DNA of 64,000 nt from a virus, in the IMG/VR virus record IMGVR_UViG_3300009502_001749, positions 23,837 to 87,836 of that record; one strand, 5' to 3'. Positions 35,916 through 45,865 of this stretch are shown one piece after another (the first letter of the stretch is position 1; every line of letters begins with the position of its first letter). The translations under genes were made by a program, and so were the position numbers. Under the pieces are notes generated by a model. The model saw nothing but the letters and a program-made list of their open reading frames with translations, was not told the DNA's origin and did no database searches.

Positions 35916-36821
35916 ATGGATTTTGCATCAAACAGTACAAAAAAAGTTGTATCAAATTCTTTATTAAAAGCTTTCATATCAAGATATGTTGCAGAAGATT
36001 TTTTTACAAATATTGCAAGAATAATTCTTTATCCATCTGATTTTGGTAATTTTATTTCAGATAGAACAAATTCTGTAATTGATTATATGCAAGAATTTTT
36101 AAAGAGTTTATCAATTTTTTCTGGTAAATTACAACTGCAAAATACTAAAGTTGTTAGAAGTCAAATTGCTATTTTAAGTTCTTTATTAACAATTAGAGAA
36201 ACAAGTCCAATTTTATTAACTTATGATAATGTGAATCAACATTTAATGCCAGGACAAGATTTAATTGTTACTAAACTTATTCAAAAATGTGTTGATGAAA
36301 GAATTACTGATCCTGATGAATTTAGAAAAATTACAGATGAAATTATCAGTACAATTTCTTCTTATTATGAAATGATGTCAGCTTCAGATAGTATTACTAT
36401 GGTTGGGAATCTTTATGATTTGATTAATGAAGGTAATCTTGTGCCGATGGAAACATTAAAAAGTTATAAAGATGTTATTAATGTTGCATATAACGATTTA
36501 TCTAAATTACAATCTTTAAGTAAAGCTGAAACAGCTGCAGATTATTTTGTTATTTCAGATGATAAGTCTTGTGATGCATTATCAAAAACATTAGTTAATT
36601 ATGTGTCAAAAGGTTTTTCAGTATTTAAAACTGGTTTTGATTTATTTGATAAATATATTAATGGAATTGAAAGTTCCAGCGTACATTTGATAGGGGCTCC
36701 GAGCAACCACGCTAAGAGTTTGTTTACGATTAATCTCTCATATAGAATGATAAAAAATAATCTTGCCGATTTCGATAAACAAGATTGTATATTATTTGTA
36801 ACATTAGAAGATTTAGTTAAT
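35916..36821 (+). CDS. DnaB-type replicative helicase, exon 1
   Basis: Exon 1 encodes 302 residues, counterpart of T4 gp41. The N-terminal primase-interacting helical region is followed by the RecA-like motor: Walker A variant GAPSNHAKSLF at residues about 260-270 and the next strand CILFVTLED at about 292-299. The P-loop has Ala where GxxxxGK normally has Gly before Lys. I place the splice at T36821 because LVN then joins DIYKLIRRF in frame; 36818 or 36812 are also in frame. The joined product would be 628 residues. Confidence 0.82.
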
Positions 36822-37796
36822 AACTAACTTTGTCTCTTTTACTGGTGACAGTAATTGAAAAAATCCGGTGAATTCAGGGAACATCCTAGTAATAGGACAA
36901 TCCTGAGCCAAGCTTTAAATCTTGCCGCTAACAAGATTTATTGAAGGTGCAACGACTATCCCGAAAGGGAGTACACTCAAGCGAGTGGAAGCGCCGGACA
37001 TCTTGAGAAATTTAATATTATGGAGTTATTAAAATGTTTAATGAAATGAATTACCCAGAAAAATATATTATAAGATTTTGGGACAAAGTAAATGTTCCAA
37101 AAGATTGGGCTGAAAAAGATCAATGTTGGAAATGGAATGGACTTTTATTTATAAAAACTAATTATGGAAGTTTTTCTTTTAATGGTAAAAATCTTAAAGC
37201 TCACAGATTCTCATATGAAATTCATTATGGTCCAATTCCTGAAGGATTAGATGTTATGCACAAATGTGATAATCGAAAATGTGTAAATCCAAATCATTTA
37301 AAAGTTGGTTCCAGAAAAGAAAATATGGAAGATTGTGTTGAAAAAGGAAGATCAAAATTTGGTTCTAAAAATAATATGTCTAAGTTAACAGAAAATAATA
37401 TTATAGATATTATTAATAAAAGTTTAAATGGAACATATACAAATAGAAATCAAGTTATTAATGATTATAAAATATCATTATCAGAACTTTCAAATATTCT
37501 TTGTGGAAAAAGATGGACACATATAACTTCTAATTTTACACAACAAGAAATTGAAAAAGTAAAATATTTATTAGGATGTAGGTTATCAATAGAAGATATT
37601 GCTGATATAAAAATGAGATTAGATAAAGGTGAATCACAAAGTTCAATAGCTAGAAGTTATAATATATCTCAACCGGTAATATCAAATATGATAAAATTTA
37701 TAAAACTCAAGATGATGAGATAGTCTAATCTTATAGGTAACTATAAGCAGTCTAATAAGACGGGTAGGGAGTAGCGATCTCTATTGAATAAAAATG
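36822..37796 (+). mobile_element. Group I intron in helicase gene, carries HNH endonuclease
   Basis: This family B intron of about 975 nt is a near copy of the terL intron: the hairpin TTACTG-GTGA-CAGTAA, the core block beginning CCGGTGAATTCAGGG at 36863, GGTGCAACGACTATCCCG and GATGAGATAGTCTAATC, ending AAATG at 37796. The 5' boundary is uncertain by a few codons. An HNH gene occupies 37034-37723. Confidence 0.88.
37034..37723 (+). CDS. HNH homing endonuclease (helicase intron)
   Basis: This 229-residue protein is homologous to the terL-intron enzyme: FWDKVNVPKDWAEKDQCWKW, AHRFSYEIHYGPI, then MHKCDNRKCVNPNHL as the HNH core at residues about 75-90. The C-terminal region has helix-turn-helix-like repeats (SIARSYNISQPVISNMIK). 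The recognition regions differ more than the core, as expected for enzymes that target different genes. A ribosome site TGGAG precedes ATG. Confidence 0.88.
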   Translation: MFNEMNYPEKYIIRFWDKVNVPKDWAEKDQCWKWNGLLFIKTNYGSFSFNGKNLKAHRFSYEIHYGPIPEGLDVMHKCDNRKCVNPNHLKVGSRKENMEDCVEKGRSKFGSKNNMSKLTENNIIDIINKSLNGTYTNRNQVINDYKISLSELSNILCGKRWTHITSNFTQQEIEKVKYLLGCRLSIEDIADIKMRLDKGESQSSIARSYNISQPVISNMIKFIKLKMMR

Positions 37797-38777
37797 GATA
37801 TTTACAAATTAATTCGTAGGTTCGCGTCAATATATGGAAATTATAAATTTGAATCTTTAAAAAGATTATTTTCAAAATCATATGAAATGACAAGAGCAAC
37901 ACAAATAATGGACATGTCAACTGAAGCAAGTTCAAGATTGTATAATAATTTAGACGGGATGTTTAAAAATGTTTTAAAAACAAGTATTGCTAAAGTAACA
38001 CAAGGTAAAGTTAATATAGCAATTAAACATTGTTCAGAGAATTCGTTTTCTCCTGGTGATTTAGGAAGATTTATAGATCGTTTGAATATTGAAGGTTATA
38101 AGATTAAGATGGTCTTTGTAGATTACTTAGATGTTATGTCTGCGACAATTAACAGATTTGGTGGAGCAGGGAAAGAATATGATATACTCGGTCAGATCAC
38201 ACAAGAACTTCGTAACTTAGCTCGTATACATAAAGTACCAATAATAAGTCCTACACAGAATAGAAGAGAGTCAGAGAATGTAAGCACAAAACTAAGTAAT
38301 GAACAAACTGGTGATTCATATAAAAAAATCAGATATTCGGATTTTATATATTCATGTAGATTAAGACCAGATTTAGATTTTCTATCTGAAGGAGTTAGAC
38401 ATCATGTGATTCCAACAAAAGTAAGTCCAGATGGAACAATTGCAGATTTTATTTCTCCAGAACTTATAAAACTTAAAGAAAGCTTATTTAGAGTATTAGT
38501 ACCTTTTGAAGTTAAAATTACAAAGTCAAAAGATTCAGAAAAAGATTCAACAAAATTTTTCTTATTTTGTAAAGAAAATTTGAGAATGTATAATAATGTA
38601 GATGAATATATTAAAGATGCTCCTGTTCTTGTTGCTAATAGTGAAAAGTTAGAGAAAGATATTGCTATATTAACTGAATTAGCTATTACAAGTGTTTCAA
38701 GTGGAATTAATGAATTTTTTGATAATGATCAGAGTGATATTGAATTTGGTGATATTCCAAATGTTGTTTTTGGATAA
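37797..38777 (+). CDS. DnaB-type replicative helicase, exon 2
   Basis: Exon 2 encodes DIYKLIRRFASIYGN and continues through Walker B (KMVFVDYLDVM), the glutamine motif (IISPTQNRRESENV) and the arginine-finger region (GDSYKKIRYSDFIYSCRLRP) of DnaB/gp41 helicases. The C-terminus is acidic. An ATG at 37794 overlaps the splice site but would give only half the motor. A shared terminator hairpin follows at 38823. Confidence 0.85.
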   Translation, partial: DIYKLIRRFASIYGNYKFESLKRLFSKSYEMTRATQIMDMSTEASSRLYNNLDGMFKNVLKTSIAKVTQGKVNIAIKHCSENSFSPGDLGRFIDRLNIEGYKIKMVFVDYLDVMSATINRFGGAGKEYDILGQITQELRNLARIHKVPIISPTQNRRESENVSTKLSNEQTGDSYKKIRYSDFIYSCRLRPDLDFLSEGVRHHVIPTKVSPDGTIADFISPELIKLKESLFRVLVPFEVKITKSKDSEKDSTKFFLFCKENLRMYNNVDEYIKDAPVLVANSEKLEKDIAILTELAITSVSSGINEFFDNDQSDIEFGDIPNVVFG

Positions 38778-38822
38778 TGGAGATTAATATGAAAAAAGAT
38801 CCAACAGAAGATTAATATTTTA

Positions 38823-38857
38823 ATCGGCAAGATTTAGAAATAAGATCTTGCCGATAT
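38823..38857 (+). terminator. Terminator, shared ATCGGCA hairpin family (copy 4)
   Basis: The stem AATCGGCAAGAT / ATCTTGCCGATATT lies after the helicase gene. The 45 nt between the helicase stop and this stem hold only an eight-codon ORF that I do not call. Confidence 0.8.
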
Positions 38858-38885
38858 TTTAAACTAATAGGGGGAAACTGATAAA

Positions 38886-39125
38886 ATGGATTTAGTGGAT
38901 AATCCAACTAATTGTAATCAACTTGAAAGTAATTCTGCTCAAAATTTTAGAAATTTTTATTGTTGTGAATATGATAATTGCCTCGATAAAGCTATTGAAA
39001 ATAATTGGAGAAGTTTTAGTTGTCAAGATTGTTGGAAATTTTCTTATAAAGAATCTATGAAAAAATTATATTTATTATCATCATTTTTATTATTAATTAA
39101 AAATAGATATGGATTAATAGTTTAA
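38886..39125 (+). CDS. Small Cys-rich protein
   Basis: This 79-residue protein has a Cys pattern (FYCCEYDNC, then FSCQDC) that may bind zinc, and a hydrophobic C-terminal stretch (LYLLSSFLLLIK) that may touch the membrane. AGGGGG precedes ATG with long spacing of about 13 nt. It sits alone between a terminator and a long leader. The function is unknown. Confidence 0.6.
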   Translation: MDLVDNPTNCNQLESNSAQNFRNFYCCEYDNCLDKAIENNWRSFSCQDCWKFSYKESMKKLYLLSSFLLLIKNRYGLIV

Positions 39126-39284
39126 TTTTTAAAAAGTTGAAACCCTTTTAACAAATACATGAAAATAGTCTACATATAATGAAAAATGTAATGGGGTAAC
39201 TATATTAATAACCGGAAAAGTATTAACAAAATGTTGTGAATCAATAGTGATTCAACAAAAAATTAATTTAATGGAGGTTTTTAC
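39126..39284 (+). promoter_or_regulatory. Leader region with promoter-like boxes and hairpin
   Basis: This 159-nt gap contains TTAACA and TACATATAAT-like boxes about 17-21 nt apart (39150-39180), then a hairpin TTGTGAATCA-ATAG-TGATTCAACAA (39234-39259), then TGGAGG before ATG 39285. The arrangement fits a sigma70-like promoter with a 5' leader hairpin that could stabilise mRNA or regulate translation. Neither is proven. Confidence 0.4.
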
Positions 39285-39533
39285 ATGTTAAGAGAGTTTA
39301 TACAGTTGGTAGACGAAGCAGTCGATGAGGGTTATGATCGCGGACTTAATCTTTTTATGGAAAGTCTTGAAGAGGATCTTACTAAGAATGAAGTCATTGC
39401 TGAAAGTGGTGGTTTTGACAAGGTAATTTCTGAGATGATGACTGCAGATGGTATCGAACTTCTGAATGAGGAAGAAATTAGTGAAGATCAGATCGATGCC
39501 CTTTTAAAAGAATTAGAGAAAGAGGAGAAATAA
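39285..39533 (+). CDS. Small acidic protein, possible prohead core component
   Basis: This 82-residue, very acidic helical protein begins MLREFIQLVDEAVDEGYDRG. It lies just upstream of the portal, where T4-like head modules hold small acidic core proteins (T4 gp67/gp68 lie nearby). Its wobble positions use more C and G than neighbours (CTTCTG, ATCGAT, GACGAA), resembling the capsid gene and suggesting high expression. The assignment to the core is by position and composition only. Confidence 0.6.
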   Translation: MLREFIQLVDEAVDEGYDRGLNLFMESLEEDLTKNEVIAESGGFDKVISEMMTADGIELLNEEEISEDQIDALLKELEKEEK

Positions 39534-39914
39534 TTGTATAATATTTTTGCAATATGCTTATCATTAATTGAAATAGGAGTTTTGTTATTAATTTTATTAA
39601 AATTTGATAAAGAAAGAATTCATGAAGATGAATTTGTAATTTCTAACACAGTTTTAAATAATGTTATGAATAATTATTATGAATCAATTCTTGTTTTTAA
39701 AATTGAAGAATTGAAGAAAAATTATGACTTAGATCCGAGTTCAAAAACGAATTCAATTAAGCCATTTACAGAAAATTATAATATAATGCTTAAAGATTGT
39801 TCTAAAGAAATTATAACTTCTTATTTATCAAAAAATTGTTTAAGTGTATTGTTGAAATATTATAGCGTTGAGAGTCTTGTTTTAATTATAATATCAAATT
39901 TGAAGAAAAGGTAA
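39534..39914 (+). CDS. Small membrane-anchored protein
   Basis: TTG 39534 follows AGGAG by 7 nt. Residues about 3-22 (NIFAICLSLIEIGVLLLILL) form one transmembrane helix, followed by a charged cytoplasmic region of 100 residues. Its 126 residues lie between the acidic core-like gene and the portal. It may anchor prohead initiation at the membrane, as T4 gp40 helps gp20, but this is only positional inference. Confidence 0.62.
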   Translation: MYNIFAICLSLIEIGVLLLILLKFDKERIHEDEFVISNTVLNNVMNNYYESILVFKIEELKKNYDLDPSSKTNSIKPFTENYNIMLKDCSKEIITSYLSKNCLSVLLKYYSVESLVLIIISNLKKR

Positions 39915-39917
39915 TTT

Positions 39918-41468
39918 ATGTCATTATTTGGCCAGTTTTTTAAAGATGATTCACTTGAAAATTTTGATGCTAGAATAGATTCACTTGTTAGTCAATTTCC
40001 TTCTACTGAAAAAGGAGAACCAGTTGATTTGTTATCTGGAGATTTTATTTCATCGTTTATGGAACATTCATCTAAAGATGAACTTGAAAAAGTACTTGCA
40101 GGAATATCTGTTTCTAGAGATAGACTTGAAAGATATGCTGTTTATGATGAAGCATATAAATATGTACCAATTCTGAAACGTATGATGAAAGTTTATGTTG
40201 CTAATATTTTACAAAAGAATCCAGTAACAGGTAAAAGCGTTCTCATTCAAGAGTCTGGAGATTTAACAAAAGAAAAGCGTCAGAATAAAGAAATTTTAGA
40301 ATCGGCGAAAGATTTTGCCGATAAATGTATTAAATCATTCGATTTATTAGCTAGATTAAAAAACAAAATTTTACCAAATGAACTAACCTATGGTGACTGT
40401 TATCTTGAAGTTGTTGATGTGAATCAAGAAATTAAAAAATCTGATCCGGAAGGTGCTGCAGCAGTTCAAATGACTACGTTGTTTGAAGGTGATTTAATAA
40501 ATATGACTGCTGAAGTTGATCAAATGAAAAATCGAGCAAATGGTCATTTGCCGATAGGACAAATTGATCAATTATTATATAAGACCGCTGAATATTTGGC
40601 TGATATTGAAGTTGCTTCTATTACAGAGTATGATCCTAATGAAAAGGATGATGAAGATAAAAAGAAACAAAGTAATGGATCAACAAATTATGCTGATAAT
40701 TCATCAACAAAAACTAGTGATAAAGAAAACAAAAAAGAAGTTCAAGATTTTAATGATATTGTTATTAAAATTCATAAACCTCACAATATTATAGTTTTAC
40801 AAACAAACTATGGATCAACTATAGGATATCTTGAAGTTGCAAAAGATGAATTTCCTCAAGTATTTAATTTAACTCAATCTCTTTCAACTTTAGTAGGACG
40901 TATAACATCACTAGTAGGAAAAGATCAATTAAGTCAAGATAATGTAACTGATAGGATTGTTCGATTTATTGTAAAACAAGCATTAGATAAAGCTGATAAG
41001 TCTAAAGCTTTTGATATGAGTCAGCAGAATGTACAGAATATTAATGACATTCTGAAAAATTTAGACCCACAAGTTTACACTTACATTAAAAGATTAATTA
41101 TCGAACAAGGATTAAATCAGACACAGTCACAATATCTTAACAAGTTAAAGATCAGATTTATTTCTTCAAGCCGTATGATTTCATTTACAGTTCCATCGAA
41201 TGAGTATGATCCGTATGGAATTTCGTTTATTGATAATTTAGTATTTCAGTGTAAGTTGTATATTCTTTCACAGTTGTCTAATGTGATTATGAAGTTGAGT
41301 AGAGCTGCGCCAGTAAGAAAATGGACGATAGATACGGGCAGCACTCAAATGCACGCTAACTTGATTCAGAAGTTGAAACGTGAGCTTTACAATACAAGAG
41401 TAACATTAGATGATTTAGGTAGTTTTAAGAGTATTCCCAAGCTGTTAAGTGACTTCAAGGATAAATTT
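39918..41468 (+). CDS. Portal protein, exon 1
   Basis: Exon 1 encodes 517 residues of a T4 gp20-like portal: a helical N-terminus, an acidic linker (residues about 235-275, NEKDDEDKKKQSNGS), and the clip/stem region (SRMISFTVPSNEYDPYGISF, KLKRELYNTRVTLDDLGSFK). The portal is the dodecameric channel that nucleates the prohead and docks terminase. I place the splice at T41468, so that DFKDKF joins FVLAKGGNK. The joined gene is 2124 nt, 707 residues, longer than T4 gp20 (524). Confidence 0.8.
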
Positions 41469-42875
41469 TTGTCCCCTATATCAGTAATGATATTTGAAAA
41501 ATTCGGTGAATTCGGTGGAACTCCTAGTAATAGGACAATACCGAGCCAAGCTTTAAATCTTGCTGCTAACAAGATTTATTGAAGGTGTAACGACTATCCC
41601 GAAAGGGAGTACGTCCAAGCGGACGGAAGTGCCGAATATCCTGTAATAGTAAAATAAAAAGTATGGAGGACAGCGCCGGCCAGCGTTGATAGATACCGAT
41701 TTATCTATCTTACTCCTTTTAAACAATTAACCTAATCGGAGGATTACAAATGAATAAAGAAAAAATTGAAAAAGCAAAACAAATTATAAAAAATTTTAAA
41801 AATGAGGAAGAACATTCAAATTTTATTTTTAAAATGTGTATTGAATGGAAATTATCTATTGAAGAAATTTCAGAATGTTATAATAATTATACTCCAGATC
41901 TCATTAAACAATTTTTGATTGAAGTGTATAAAGTTGAGTTTAAAAAGTGTAAAAAATGTTGTGAAACTAGATCAATAACATCTTTTACAAAACAATTTAA
42001 AGATAGTAATATAACTCGATCTTATTGTAAAGTTTGTAATAATCTTGAAAAAGCAAAATATAGAAAAATTCCAGAAGTGAGACAAAAAATATTGAATATG
42101 CTAAAGAATATAATCAAATGTATAATATTAATAATAGAGAACAAATTAAACAAACACATCATGAATATTATGAAACAAATAAAGATATTATATCTCAAAA
42201 ACAGAAAGAATATTATGAATTACATTCAGATGATGTTAAACAAAGATCAAAAGATTATTATTATGATAATCAAGAAAAATTTATACAACTTAGTATAGAT
42301 TATAAAAAACAACATCCAGAATGTGCTGAATACAGTAAAGAATATAATAAAATACATCATGATGAATTATTAGAATATAAAAATGAATATAATAGAAATA
42401 AATATAAAACAAATTCAAAACATAGATTAAGAGTTTGTTTTGGTTCAAATTTATATAATTCAATTAAGAATTTAAAAAGTGGTAGAAAATGGGAAGAAAT
42501 TGTTGGATATACTCTTGAACAACTTATGGAACATCTTGAGTCTAAATTTGATGATAAAATGACTTGGGATAATTATGGAAGTTATTGGCATGTTGATCAT
42601 ATTGTTGGAGTTGCAAATTTTAATTACACATCTTATGAAGATGAAGCTTTTAAAAAATGTTGGTCGTTAGAAAATTTACAACCTTTATATGGAGTTGATA
42701 ATCTTAAAAAAGGTGACACAATTAGTGAAAAATGGAATAATACTGAGTTAGCAGCTCAATTACTTATGTAACATAAAATTACAGGATAATGATATAGTCT
42801 AGTCTGTATAGTAATATACAGTTGTCTTTAAAAAGACAGGTTAGAAGTTGCGATTCTAGCTGAATATAAACGATG
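41469..42875 (+). mobile_element. Group I intron in portal gene with decayed HNH gene
   Basis: This intron of about 1407 nt is a more diverged member of family B: the hairpin ATATCA-GTAA-TGATAT, AATTCGGTGAATTCGG, GAGCCAAGCTTTAAATC, GGTGTAACGACTATCCCG, then GATATAGTCTAGTCTG, ending GATG at 42875. A GC-rich patch (CAGCGCCGGCCAGCG, 41670-41685) is unlike its surroundings. The encoded endonuclease frame is broken. Confidence 0.85.
41750..42771 (+). pseudogene. HNH endonuclease in portal intron, frame broken at A6 run
   Basis: The first part (from MNKEKIEKAKQIIKNFKN to about KIPEVRQK) contains a Cys4 motif (KKCKKCCETR, YCKVCNN) like that of the capsid-intron enzyme. At about 42083-42088 (CAAAAAAT) coding sense moves to the -1 frame, which continues through YYETNKDIISQKQKEYYE repeats to the HNH core (YWHVDHIVGVANFNY, ENLQPLYGVDNLKKGD) and stops at 42771. 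One added A would restore a protein of about 340 residues. It is a likely inactive homing enzyme, or a sequence error. Confidence 0.7.
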
Positions 42876-43448
42876 TTCGTGCTCGCGAAGGGCGGAAATA
42901 AACCTATAGATGTTGAAGTGACTTCACATGGCGACCCCACAATCAGAGTCGCAGATCTTGAAGATTCAAGAAGGGAAATAATGAGCTTGTCCGGCATACC
43001 CCCAGCATATTTGGGCTACGCGGACGTGATCGAATTGCGCGAGCAACTAGTTCACACAAACATCTCTTTCGCTACAGAAATAATTGATATGCAAGAGATA
43101 ATTACAGCTGGTCTTACAAAATTTGTAGATATTGTAGCAGAAATTTTAAATGTTAAATATAAACCATCGGAATACGTACAGATTAAATTAATTCCACCGA
43201 TAGTTTTAATTCTTCAGTTGATTGAGATGACTCTGTCATCAATTGGTAATATTAATGGAATATTTCAAACGTTACAAACTCCAGTTGATCCTTATTTCTT
43301 CTTAAAACAATATGTACCATATATTGATTGGGATGCGTTTAGAACAGCAGCAGATCAATATGTTACTGATCAAAAAACAAAAGCTGAAATAGATGCTAAT
43401 AAGAATCCTGGAAATTCGAATCCTGAACCTGGAGCTGAAGGAGGGTAG
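42876..43448 (+). CDS. Portal protein, exon 2
   Basis: Exon 2 encodes FVLAKGGNKPIDVEVTSHGD and continues through LSGIPPAYLGYADVIELRE, the conserved portal region that in T4 gp20 follows the channel loop. The first 200 nt use markedly more G and C at wobble positions (TTCGTGCTCGCGAAGGGCGG, GGCTACGCGGACGTGATCG) than the rest, suggesting a recent exon conversion from another phage together with the intron. The C-terminus is Asn/Gly/Pro rich. The next gene starts 3 nt downstream. Confidence 0.82.
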   Translation, partial: FVLAKGGNKPIDVEVTSHGDPTIRVADLEDSRREIMSLSGIPPAYLGYADVIELREQLVHTNISFATEIIDMQEIITAGLTKFVDIVAEILNVKYKPSEYVQIKLIPPIVLILQLIEMTLSSIGNINGIFQTLQTPVDPYFFLKQYVPYIDWDAFRTAADQYVTDQKTKAEIDANKNPGNSNPEPGAEGG

Positions 43449-43450
43449 TA

Positions 43451-43879
43451 ATGTTTTTAGTTGAAGTTTTATTTGAACAACAAACTCAAACACCATCCCA
43501 AGTTCCTCCAGTGCAAATTGTACAACATGTTAATCAGCCTGAAACTAAACAACCTGAACCTACTTCACAACAGGATCAAGATGTTCCTCAGGAACAACCT
43601 GAACAACAACTTTCAGGAGATGAACTGGATGCTGTTCAGGCACAAGAAATGGGAATTGCTCCAGATCTTATGCCGATAAAAAAATATTATTTAATCAACA
43701 GATTAAAAGAGTTAAAAACCCAATTGGGTGAGTACAGTATACAAAATGATGAACTTAATATTGTACTAAAATTTGCCGATAATTTATCTTATAGTTCATT
43801 ATTAAGTATTGGAATGATACTTATTGATTTTATTGAACAACAATTAGCGAGGTTAACAGATGGCAAAAATAAAAGCTAA
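43451..43879 (+). CDS. Tagged Gln/Pro-rich protein, scaffold or core candidate
   Basis: It begins MFLVEVLFEQQ, a tag variant ending V-L-F-E. Residues 10-60 are a Gln/Pro-rich disordered linker, followed by two helices (MPIKKYYLINRLKELKTQLG and a C-terminal amphipathic helix). It lies between portal and protease, where T4 keeps core genes 67 and 68, and overlaps the protease start by 20 nt. A prohead core or scaffold peptide cut by the protease is the best guess. Confidence 0.6.
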   Translation: MFLVEVLFEQQTQTPSQVPPVQIVQHVNQPETKQPEPTSQQDQDVPQEQPEQQLSGDELDAVQAQEMGIAPDLMPIKKYYLINRLKELKTQLGEYSIQNDELNIVLKFADNLSYSSLLSIGMILIDFIEQQLARLTDGKNKS

Positions 43880-44621
43880 GAAATATAATTTTATATTTGA
43901 AACCACCTCGATTAATTCACGTGATGATATTAAAGTTTTAGAAGAAACAAAATTGCCTAATGGTAATGGAAAAATTGCAGCCTCAGTTAGACTTCAGGAA
44001 GCAGAAATGAAGAATAGTAATAGTCGATATTACTCAACTGCGATTTGTGAATCCATAGTGAGTCAGTTATCTCCGAAAGCAACGAGTCGATCATTATTAA
44101 TGGAGATTGATCACCCACTTTTTGTAACTTCAGCTGACGATGTTAAAAGACGTGCGTCAATCGTAGAAATTAATAATTGTGGTGGTTTGTTAAGAAAGAT
44201 AGATTTTGCCAATAATAAAGTAGGTGGAATCTTTGAAACCCTTAGTGGATTTAAAGGTCCGGATTTGTACAACATAATAATGAAAGATCAGGTAGACATA
44301 GGATTTTCATTGAGAGCTCTTGGTGCAGTCGAACAGCTTCAGGATGGAACAATATTAGTCAAAGATCCTATAAAACCAATCACGTATGATGTAGTTTCGA
44401 ATCCAAGTCATGCAACGGCAAAAGTTCTTGAATTCTTACCAGAAAACGTTACAGAGTATATGTCTGAACACAGTGTGATTTATGAAGCTGCTGATATAGA
44501 AATGTTAGATTTAGATCATATAACAATTTCTGACAGTACAATTTCACTAACTGAATTTTTTGATGATATTTATAGACAGAAATTTTCAGATGTTATTAGT
44601 AGAATAACTTTTAGAGTTTAA
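43860..44621 (+). CDS. Prohead protease, T4 gp21-like
   Basis: This 253-residue protein carries the family pattern: KLPNGNGKIAASVRLQEAEM, NSRYYSTAICES, LLMEIDHPLF with the candidate catalytic His, and QVDIGFSLRALG with the candidate catalytic Ser. It would cleave scaffold, capsid and tagged internal proteins after Glu in an L/I/F-x-E context, as T4 gp21 does. That makes it the natural processor of the L-F-E tag found on the small genes. It overlaps the upstream gene and precedes the capsid gene by 34 nt. Confidence 0.82.
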   Translation: MAKIKAKKYNFIFETTSINSRDDIKVLEETKLPNGNGKIAASVRLQEAEMKNSNSRYYSTAICESIVSQLSPKATSRSLLMEIDHPLFVTSADDVKRRASIVEINNCGGLLRKIDFANNKVGGIFETLSGFKGPDLYNIIMKDQVDIGFSLRALGAVEQLQDGTILVKDPIKPITYDVVSNPSHATAKVLEFLPENVTEYMSEHSVIYEAADIEMLDLDHITISDSTISLTEFFDDIYRQKFSDVISRITFRV

Positions 44622-44655
44622 TTACTCAATATTATATTTAAAAGGAGATTTAATT

Positions 44656-45623
44656 ATGTACGATCAAGCGATATTCGAAAATTATGAAATGTTCTTAAAT
44701 GAGCATAGTGATGAATTTTCTACTCCAAGTGGAGCTTTAAAACTCATTACAGATAACGGTATGTTTAGGGGTTACATGGAAGGACTTACAAATGGTCTTG
44801 ATTCAAATCAGAGAGCAGTTGCTATGGCAGTTGCAAATCGTCAGAGAGAATATCTTTTGACAGAATCTGCAAACGTTCCTGGTAGTACACTTGCATTTGG
44901 TTGGACTGTACTTAGCTTTCCTATTCTTGTTGATATTTATGCTGAGCCAGTAATAAGTGAATTATGTAATGTTTATCCGGTTTCATCCCCAGTAGCATCT
45001 ATTCCCAGAATCAAAATCATGGCTTATATTAGAGGCTATGATGGTAACGTAACACAGGTCAGAATGCCTACGCTTAATCAGGCTGTTAGACCCGGTGCAT
45101 TGAATCTTACAGTAACACCTGCAGTAAGCAACAGCATATTTACTATAGCTTCAGCGGCAGTTGCTCCTGCAACAGTAACGTCTGATATGTACAGAATTAA
45201 TAGAAGGTATACACTTCTTACAGCAGTTCAGGTAGCAGAAACTACAGCTCTTGGTCCTGTTGTAAATCATAATGTTGTAGTAACAATAAAGCCTGATAAT
45301 AGAAATCAGTTTGTTGGTACTTTTACATTTAACGATAATACTCCTGCTCCTGTAGGTCCAGTTGCTATCGTTGGTACATTGAATGGTCATATTAATTATG
45401 ATTCTGGAATTTTTCAGTATCAGGTAATTTATGCTGTTGGCGCAACTACTTCTACATTTGCAACAACTTCAGCAACAATGACTATACGTTTTATGTCTCT
45501 GACAACTCAGAATGGTCGTATAAAGGTCAAAATTCAGACTGAAATGACTGACGTAAGTATAGATCAGAATGAAGATTTTCTCATCGAATTACCACCTGAA
45601 GATATACAAGATTTTCGCGCGAT
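44656..45623 (+). CDS. Major capsid protein, exon 1
   Basis: Exon 1 encodes 322 residues plus two bases. The N-terminus (AIFENYEMFLNEHSDEFSTP) contains F-L-N-E, a candidate protease site for removal of a propeptide, as in T4 gp23. The body (STLAFGWTVLSFPILVDIYA, SPVASIPRIKIMAYIRG) fits the gp23 fold. Its wobble bases are C/G-enriched compared with most genes here, consistent with high expression. The splice at T45623 joins RAI to FKIDILRTLSEAIKRQ. The joined gene is 1608 nt, 535 residues, close to gp23 (521). Confidence 0.88.
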
Positions 45624-45865
45624 CAACAATTAAAGGTCGCTTTCACTAGTAATAGTGATCGAATAATTTTCCTAATTGCTGGAACACCCTTAGAGCTTTT
45701 CTACTACAAAGTAATCTGAAAAGATAAACTTGAATGTTTAAAAAAGAAAAGATTGGGCAATCAGCAGCCGAGCTTCTGTAAAATGAAGAAGGTTCAACGA
45801 CTAGAGCGCAAGCTCGTAGACTCAAGCGAGTCGAAATGGAAGAAATCCTTGAATATTTAACATTT

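Noticed and set aside
38791-38817. Eight-codon ORF after the helicase gene
   Set aside because: Too short to support; probably spacer before the terminator.
45151-45390. Minus-strand ORF within the capsid gene
   Set aside because: It is a shadow of the highly biased capsid frame, with no start signal.
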